Part shown: positions 7,092 through 11,024 of the stretch, in pieces
Numbering within the stretch: the stretch's first letter is position 1
Layout of the letters: each line of letters begins with the position of its first letter
NCBI GenBank assembly: GCA_030533315.1
Contig: JAUNJL010000078.1
Coordinates: forward strand, 1 to 11,024
Source of the DNA: Eubacteriales bacterium
GTDB taxonomy: Bacteria > Bacillota_A > Clostridia > Lachnospirales > Lachnospiraceae
Length of the DNA stretch: 11,024 bases
Direction of reading: 5' to 3'
Position numbers and translations under genes: made by a program
The notes under the pieces: generated by a model
The model's database searches: none
What the model saw: only the letters and a program-made list of their open reading frames with translations
What the model was told of the DNA's origin: nothing

Positions 7092-7180
7092 AGGAGGACG
7101 GAGCGAAGCCGGATCTGGCGGCTGCGGCGTGAACGCTTCAGGAGGACTGGCCGGGAGCGAGGGCCGGACTTTGCGGCCGT
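7092..7180 (+). repeat. Two imperfect direct repeats in the importer leader, with small hairpins
   Basis: Copy A begins at 7092 and copy B at 7140, so the period is 48 bp. Shared blocks in order are AGGAGGAC, GGAGCGA, GCCGGA and a TkGCGGC segment. Copy B has an insert of about 7 nt after the first block. Copy B folds as GGCCG (7162-7166) pairing with CGGCC (7174-7178) over a 7-nt loop. Copy A can pair AGCC (7107-7110) with GGCT (7120-7123). The first block is a near-perfect ribosome binding site, but no start codon follows at a usable distance in either copy. No known riboswitch class is recognised. Confidence 0.5.
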
Positions 7181-7219
7181 GGTGGAAATAGAGGCAGATG
7201 ACAAGAGGGGGGAAGAGCC

Positions 7220-8731
7220 GTGTCGGATTATGTTCTTGAGTTAAAAGGCATTACCAAGATCTTTCCGGGTGTGAAGGCGCTGGACAATGTGCAGTTCCAG
7301 CTAAAGCCCGGAGAGGTCCATGCATTGATGGGTGAGAACGGCGCCGGGAAGTCCACCTTTATCAAGGTGATCACCGGGGTACATAAGGCGGAGGAGGGCG
7401 AGATGTTCCTCTATGGCCGGAAGGTTGACTTTAAGGGGCCGAGGGACGCCCAGGCAGCAGGGATCGCAGCCGTTTACCAGCACCCTACGTCCTATCCCGA
7501 TTTGACCGTGGCGGAAAATATTTTCATGGGCCACGAGATCATCAGGCATCATATGGTGCAGTGGAAGGCCATGAACGGTGAGGCAAACAAGCTTCTCTCC
7601 AGGCTGAATGCGGATTTTGACGCCACGGCGGAGATGGGTACCCTGAGCGTGGCACAGCAGCAGATGGTGGAGATCGCCAAGGCTCTTTCCACCAATGCGA
7701 AGATCGTCATTTTGGACGAGCCCACCGCATCCCTCACCAAGAGGGAGTCCGAGGAGCTTTACCGCATTGTGGACCAGCTTCGGGAAAACGGGGTTTCCAT
7801 CATTTTTATCTCCCACCGTTTTGAGGATATGTACCGCCTGGCAAGCAGGGTGACCGTGTTTCGGGATTCCCAGTACATCGGCACTTACGACGTGGACAAG
7901 ATCACAAATGCGGATTTGATCAAGGCCATGGTGGGCCGGGAGATCAAGGATCTTTTTCCCAAGCCGGAGGTGAAGCTGGGCCGGGAGATGCTGCGGGTGG
8001 AGGGACTTTCCCGTACGGGATTTTTCAAGAATGTTTCCTTTGACGTGAGGGCTGGGGAGATCGTGGGCCTTACCGGTCTGGTGGGGGCGGGCCGCACCGA
8101 GGTGATGGAGGCCGTCTGCGGGATCACCAGTCCAGACGAGGGCCGGGTTTATCTGGAGGAGCAGGAGATCCACATCAAGCAGCCCTCCGACGCCATGGAG
8201 AAGGGCATCGTCCTTCTTCCAGAGGACCGTCAGAGGCAGGGCCTGATCATGAGCTGGGGGCTGGGAAGGAACGTGACGCTTCCCACCATCGGCAAGTACG
8301 CAAAGCACGGGATGAACGACGAAAGGAAGGAGAGGGAGCTTTCCAAGGAGCTTCTGGAGGAGGTGGACACCAAGGCGGTGGACATCTTCCAGCCTGCCAG
8401 CTCTCTGTCCGGCGGCAACCAGCAGAAGGTGGTGGTCGCCAAGGCTTTGAGCCAGGAGATGAAGGTTGTGATCATGGACGAGCCTACCAAGGGCGTGGAC
8501 GTGGGCGCAAAGGCAGAGATCTACTCCATCATGGGAGAGCTTGCACAGAAGGGATACGCCATTGTCCTGATCTCCTCGGAAATGCCGGAGATCCTAGGTA
8601 TGTCGGACAGAATCATCGTGATGTGCGCCGGGAGGAAGACCGGGGAGCTGACCAGGGAGGAAGCATCCCAGGAAAGGATCCTTGAGCTTGCCATGGAGAA
8701 GGGTCCGTCAGGAAAGGAGGCCGCCAAATAA
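7220..8731 (+). CDS. Sugar-type ABC importer, double ATP-binding subunit (RbsA/MglA/RhaT/LsrA family)
   Basis: A 503-residue cytoplasmic ATPase with two fused nucleotide-binding domains, the usual length for this family. It powers uptake through the two permeases encoded next. Domain 1: Walker A GENGAGKST (38-46), Q-loop Gln87, signature-like LSVAQQQ (132-138), Walker B VILDEPTA (153-160) with Glu157, and His189 in the switch. Domain 2: GLVGAGRTE (276-284), where Arg stands for the Walker Lys as is normal for the second half in this family; signature LSGGNQQK (386-393); and Walker B VIMDEPTKG (407-415). Translation starts at a GTG (7220-7222) preceded by a G-rich binding site, GAGGGGGG (7205-7212), 7 nt away. 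No in-frame ATG is available before the first Walker motif. The stop TAA shares its last A with the ATG of the next gene, so the two are tightly coupled. It is the first gene of the importer operon. The YQHPTSYPDLTVAENIFMGHE stretch resembles rhamnose-type ATPases, but the substrate is not proven. Confidence 0.95.
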   Translation: MSDYVLELKGITKIFPGVKALDNVQFQLKPGEVHALMGENGAGKSTFIKVITGVHKAEEGEMFLYGRKVDFKGPRDAQAAGIAAVYQHPTSYPDLTVAENIFMGHEIIRHHMVQWKAMNGEANKLLSRLNADFDATAEMGTLSVAQQQMVEIAKALSTNAKIVILDEPTASLTKRESEELYRIVDQLRENGVSIIFISHRFEDMYRLASRVTVFRDSQYIGTYDVDKITNADLIKAMVGREIKDLFPKPEVKLGREMLRVEGLSRTGFFKNVSFDVRAGEIVGLTGLVGAGRTEVMEAVCGITSPDEGRVYLEEQEIHIKQPSDAMEKGIVLLPEDRQRQGLIMSWGLGRNVTLPTIGKYAKHGMNDERKERELSKELLEEVDTKAVDIFQPASSLSGGNQQKVVVAKALSQEMKVVIMDEPTKGVDVGAKAEIYSIMGELAQKGYAIVLISSEMPEILGMSDRIIVMCAGRKTGELTREEASQERILELAMEKGPSGKEAAK

Positions 8732-9723
8732 TGGAAAAGAGATCGTTTTTCAAAAGGATCACCGATTCCCGTGAAGCGTTGCTGCTGATCATCCTGATCC
8801 TTCTGTTTATCGCCATCGGGATCAAGAGTCCATCCTTTTTGACGCTGAAATCCATGATGGATATGCTGAAAAACAATGCGGTGACCATGGTCATGTCCTT
8901 GGGAATGCTCTGTGTCATGCTGATCGGAGGCATTGACATTTCCATCATGTCCACATTGGCCCTGTCTGGGATGTCCATTGGTATGCTCCTGAAATACGGA
9001 CACATATCCAGCACCCTTTTGGTGTTTGTCATTGCCCTTGCCATCGGTACGGCCTGCGGCTTTCTGGTGGGGCTGGTGATCTCCAGGGCCAACGTGCCGC
9101 CTATCATCGCCACCATGGGCTTTATGTATGTGTTCCGGGCCATGGGCTATCTGGTCTCCAACAATGGAGAGTGGGCCGGGGCCGCCGCACTGGGCGATTT
9201 TAAGAATTTTGCAACCACGAAGATCCTTGGCATGAGCACCGTGATCTGGATCATCATCGTCTGCTACGTCCTTTTCTTCTTTTTCATGAAGTGGACCAGG
9301 CTGGGCAGGAAGATCTATGCGGTGGGCAGTAACCCGGCGGCCGCAGAGGTTTCCGGTATCAACGTGAAAAACATAAAGCTGATGGTCTACATGATCATGG
9401 GCTTTCTGGCTGGGCTGGGGGGAGCCCTTCAGGTTTCCATCTATGCTTCCGCCATGCCGGATATGCAGCAGGGCGGCGAGATGGATGTGATCGCGGCCTG
9501 CGTAATCGGCGGCGTCAGCATGAGCGGCGGCCGGGGCACCGTGATCGGAGCACTTCTGGGCTCCCTGATCCTGGCCACCATCGCAAAGGCGCTTCCGCTG
9601 GTGGGCTTCGATGCCCTGTGGCAGAATACCATCAAGGGTGTCATGATCCTGGTGGTGGTGGTATTTAACGTGATCCTCCAGCGTATGGCTGACAAGAATG
9701 CACGAAAGGGAAGGGAGATGTGA
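8731..9723 (+). CDS. Sugar-type ABC importer permease 1 (BPD_transp_2 family)
   Basis: A 330-residue membrane protein, almost wholly hydrophobic, matching the RbsC/RhaP/LsrC permeases. A short charged N-terminus is followed by helices from about residue 16. Family landmarks are GGIDISIMS (66-74), the cytoplasmic loop RLGRKIYAVGSNPAAAEVSGI (190-210), thought to contact the ATPase, and GGVSMSGGRGTVIGALLGS (260-278). Its ATG overlaps the ATPase stop by one base (TAATG), and AAAGGAGG (8713-8720) is well placed 10 nt upstream. With the second permease it should form a heterodimeric channel. Two different permease genes are typical of rhamnose and AI-2 importers, whereas ribose and galactose systems usually have one. 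Confidence 0.94.
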   Translation: MEKRSFFKRITDSREALLLIILILLFIAIGIKSPSFLTLKSMMDMLKNNAVTMVMSLGMLCVMLIGGIDISIMSTLALSGMSIGMLLKYGHISSTLLVFVIALAIGTACGFLVGLVISRANVPPIIATMGFMYVFRAMGYLVSNNGEWAGAAALGDFKNFATTKILGMSTVIWIIIVCYVLFFFFMKWTRLGRKIYAVGSNPAAAEVSGINVKNIKLMVYMIMGFLAGLGGALQVSIYASAMPDMQQGGEMDVIAACVIGGVSMSGGRGTVIGALLGSLILATIAKALPLVGFDALWQNTIKGVMILVVVVFNVILQRMADKNARKGREM

Positions 9724-9725
9724 CC

Positions 9726-10727
9726 ATGGCCGGAAAATCTGGAAGAAGCATTAACAACGTGCCGGAAAATCCGGTGAAGAAGATCCTGCTCAGCTGGGAA
9801 GGCATCTTGGTGATCCTGTTCCTTCTGATCAATGTTTTTTGTTCCTTTTATTCCGAGTATTACAACGTGAGCAACCTGCTCCGTCAGATGCCGGTTTACT
9901 TGGCGGAGGTGTTCCTCATGCTCCCCATGGCCTACATCCTGGTTCTGGGGGAGATCGACATCTCCGTGGGCTCCATCGTCTGCTTATCCGCCACCATGAG
10001 CGTGATCGTGTGCAATACCGGGGCGCCCTTTTGGGTGGTGGTGCTGGCGGCCCTTCTGGTGGGTACGGCCTGCGGCGGGGTGAACGGCTTCATTCTCACT
10101 CGTTTTCCAGAGCTGCCGCCTATGATCGTCACGTTGTCCACGCAGATCATTTTCCGGGGGATCGCGGAGATCGTCCTTGGCAGCGGGGGAACCATCAACG
10201 CCTCCAATACGGATGGCTTCCGCCTCATAGGAGGCAAGGTTGGAAAGGTACCTTACATCCTGTTCCTGGTGCTGATCCTCGGTGTGGTTATGGCTGTCAT
10301 CCTTGGCAGGAGTACCTTCGGACGCCGGGTGTACGCCATCGGGATCAACCGTACCACGGCCTACTATTCCGGGATCCATGTGCAGAAGATCCGAATGGTC
10401 ATCTACACCATCATGGGTACTTTTTCCGGGCTCTGCGCCCTGTTTCTTCTGGCCACCTCCTATGGCGCCAACACCACCACGGGAAATGGCTACGAGATGG
10501 ACGCCATCGCCATGGCGGTCTTTGGAGGCATCTCCTCCACCGGAGGCAAGGGGAACCTGGCAGGAGGTATTATTTCCGCTTTTATCATCGTGTGCCTTCG
10601 GGTAGGCCTGGGCCAAAAAAACGTGCATCCCCAGGTGATCCTTCTGATCCTGGGACTGCTTCTCATCGGAGCCGTTGCCCTGCCCAGCGTGGTGAGCAGC
10701 GTGAAGCGGGCGATCAAGAAGAAATAA
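9726..10727 (+). CDS. Sugar-type ABC importer permease 2 (BPD_transp_2 family)
   Basis: A 333-residue permease, partner of the preceding one. Landmarks are GEIDISVGS (75-83, with Glu where GGID is commoner), the ATPase-contact loop TFGRRVYAIGINRTTAYYSGI (197-217), FGGISSTGGKGNLAGG (266-281) and a basic C-terminus KRAIKKK. I chose the ATG at 9726 because GGGAG (9713-9717) lies 8 nt before it. A GTG at 9720, which would give a 4-bp GTGA overlap with the previous stop and add two residues, is only 2 nt from that site. Either choice leaves it co-translated with permease 1. A 139-nt gap with hairpins separates it from the binding-protein gene, which suggests separate control of the relative amounts. 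Confidence 0.93.
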   Translation: MAGKSGRSINNVPENPVKKILLSWEGILVILFLLINVFCSFYSEYYNVSNLLRQMPVYLAEVFLMLPMAYILVLGEIDISVGSIVCLSATMSVIVCNTGAPFWVVVLAALLVGTACGGVNGFILTRFPELPPMIVTLSTQIIFRGIAEIVLGSGGTINASNTDGFRLIGGKVGKVPYILFLVLILGVVMAVILGRSTFGRRVYAIGINRTTAYYSGIHVQKIRMVIYTIMGTFSGLCALFLLATSYGANTTTGNGYEMDAIAMAVFGGISSTGGKGNLAGGIISAFIIVCLRVGLGQKNVHPQVILLILGLLLIGAVALPSVVSSVKRAIKKK

Positions 10728-10756
10728 GGCGGGACTGCCATTTTCAAGGGATCCGT

Positions 10757-10796
10757 GGCGGCCGGAAGGTCTGGCCGCTTCTGATAAATTTTTATT
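10757..10796 (+). terminator. Intercistronic hairpin before the binding-protein gene, possible weak terminator or mRNA stabiliser
   Basis: GCGGCC (10758-10763) pairs with GGCCGC (10773-10778). With flanking G-U and inner G-C pairs the stem can reach 9 bp (10757-10765 with 10771-10779) around AAGGT. A T-rich stretch (ATTTTTATT, 10788-10796) follows only about 8 nt later and is not a tight U-run. It could partly stop transcription after the permease genes or protect a processed 3' end. Transcription must at least sometimes pass, since no clear promoter is seen before the next gene. Confidence 0.4.
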
Positions 10797-10798
10797 CA

Positions 10799-10817
10799 CC
10801 GTCCCTCAGGGGAACGG
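10799..10817 (+). other. Second small hairpin in the leader of the binding-protein gene
   Basis: CCGT (10799-10802) pairs with ACGG (10814-10817), and CCC (10803-10805) with GGG (10809-10811), leaving a small bulge on one side and a UCA loop. It lies about 35 nt before the ribosome binding site. A 5'-proximal stem like this can stabilise a processed message for an abundant binding protein. Pairing is seen by eye; the role is inference. Confidence 0.3.
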
Positions 10818-10866
10818 GGGAGCAGCAAAAAACCACACTATATTTCATCCAAGGGAGGAAAAAAAC

Positions 10867-11024
10867 ATGAACAAAAAGTTAGTAAGCACAGTTCTTTGCG
10901 GCGCAATGGTACTTGCATCTGCCACTCCAGCCTTCGCAGGAAGCGCTGACGGCAAGAAGATCGCTCTGGTTGGAAAATCTGCAGGAAACGCTTTCTTCGA
11001 GATCGCTGCGGCTTCCTTCAAGGA
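10867..11024 (+). CDS. Sugar-type substrate-binding protein of the ABC importer, N-terminal part only
   Basis: Only 52 codons are inside the window; the gene runs off the right edge. AAGGGAGG (10851-10858) sits 8 nt before the ATG. Residues 1-24 are a signal peptide: MNKK, a hydrophobic core, then ATPAFA with a likely signal peptidase I cut before Gly25. Cys11 lies in the hydrophobic core and does not fit a lipobox (the preceding residues are T-V-L). The mature start, KKIALVGKSAGNAFFEIAAASFK, is the first beta strand and helix of a type I periplasmic-binding fold and resembles RhaS-like proteins (K-S-x-G-N-x-F-F). Codons lean to GCT, GCA, GTT and GGA, unlike the GCC/CTG-rich permeases, which fits high expression. 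It should capture the substrate outside the cell and deliver it to the two permeases; it might also signal through the divergent sensor kinase. Confidence 0.9.
   Translation, partial: MNKKLVSTVLCGAMVLASATPAFAGSADGKKIALVGKSAGNAFFEIAAASFK

Noticed and set aside
7087..7219. Known riboswitch or T-box in the importer leader.
   Set aside because: No conserved core of a class I know is seen, and no terminator hairpin with a U-run precedes the start codon.
7198..7239. Short out-of-frame ORF (ATG at 7198) overlapping the ATPase start.
   Set aside because: The SD-like GAGG is only 3 nt from the ATG, the peptide has no notable features, and the GTG at 7220 with the true domain start explains the region.
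9720..9725. GTG at 9720 as the start of permease 2 (4-bp overlap with the previous gene).
   Set aside because: The ribosome binding site is only 2 nt away from it, while the ATG at 9726 has an 8-nt spacing; kept as an alternative.
7220..10727. Naming the importer genes lsr or rha.
   Set aside because: Subunit order and similarity by eye point in different directions, and the ligand-binding pocket lies outside the window.
10839..10844. TATATT as a -10 box for the binding-protein gene.
   Set aside because: The -35 position at 17 bp spacing is a run of G, and there is no TG extension.

Overview
The window looks like a chromosomal segment of a fairly GC-rich Firmicute, most probably a gut Lachnospiraceae (Clostridia). 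The basis is the combination of strong GGAGG-type ribosome binding sites, a YesM/YesN-type two-component pair placed divergently to a sugar-type ABC importer, a stand-alone DegV protein, and an Hpt-bearing seven-helix membrane protein. The species cannot be named from the sequence alone. No RNA genes, insertion sequences, CRISPR or phage parts are visible.

Left block (77-3543, plus strand): a DegV/EDD-family lipid-binding protein gene, then after 41 nt a large membrane protein gene. The second protein is laid out like a hybrid histidine kinase (signal anchor, extracytoplasmic domain, about seven membrane helices, DHp-like and ATPase-like regions, Hpt). Its H-box histidine, N-box asparagine and G1 aspartate all appear to be replaced, there is no receiver domain, and the Hpt histidine (H735) is intact. 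I read it as a pseudokinase that keeps a working-looking phosphotransfer domain.

Middle block (6931 down to 3538, minus strand): a YesN-like response regulator (REC plus long linker plus AraC-type HTH) overlapping by 17 bp the gene for a YesM-like sensor kinase. This kinase gene ends tail-to-tail with the pseudokinase gene, and one TCATGA palindrome supplies both stop codons.

Divergent control region (6932-7219): two extended -10 promoters face away from each other (TGGTATACT leftward, TGGTATAAT rightward). Between them lies a 9-bp perfect inverted repeat whose right arm overlaps the -35 zone of the rightward promoter, so it is a good candidate operator. The rightward transcript would have a GC-rich leader of roughly 130 nt carrying two imperfect copies of a 48-bp-spaced repeat, each beginning AGGAGGAC.

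Right block (7220-11024, plus strand): an ABC importer of the carbohydrate-uptake-2 type (RbsA/MglA/RhaT/LsrA family) in the order double ATPase, permease, permease, substrate-binding protein. The last gene is cut by the window end. The order matches lsrACDB, while the visible binding-protein N-terminus looks more like rhamnose-type RhaS, so the ligand (sugar or AI-2-like) is open. The likely logic is that the sensor kinase detects a ligand, possibly with the binding protein, and the AraC-type regulator then activates the divergent importer operon. Whether the neighbouring Hpt pseudokinase and DegV feed into this circuit is the most interesting open question here.
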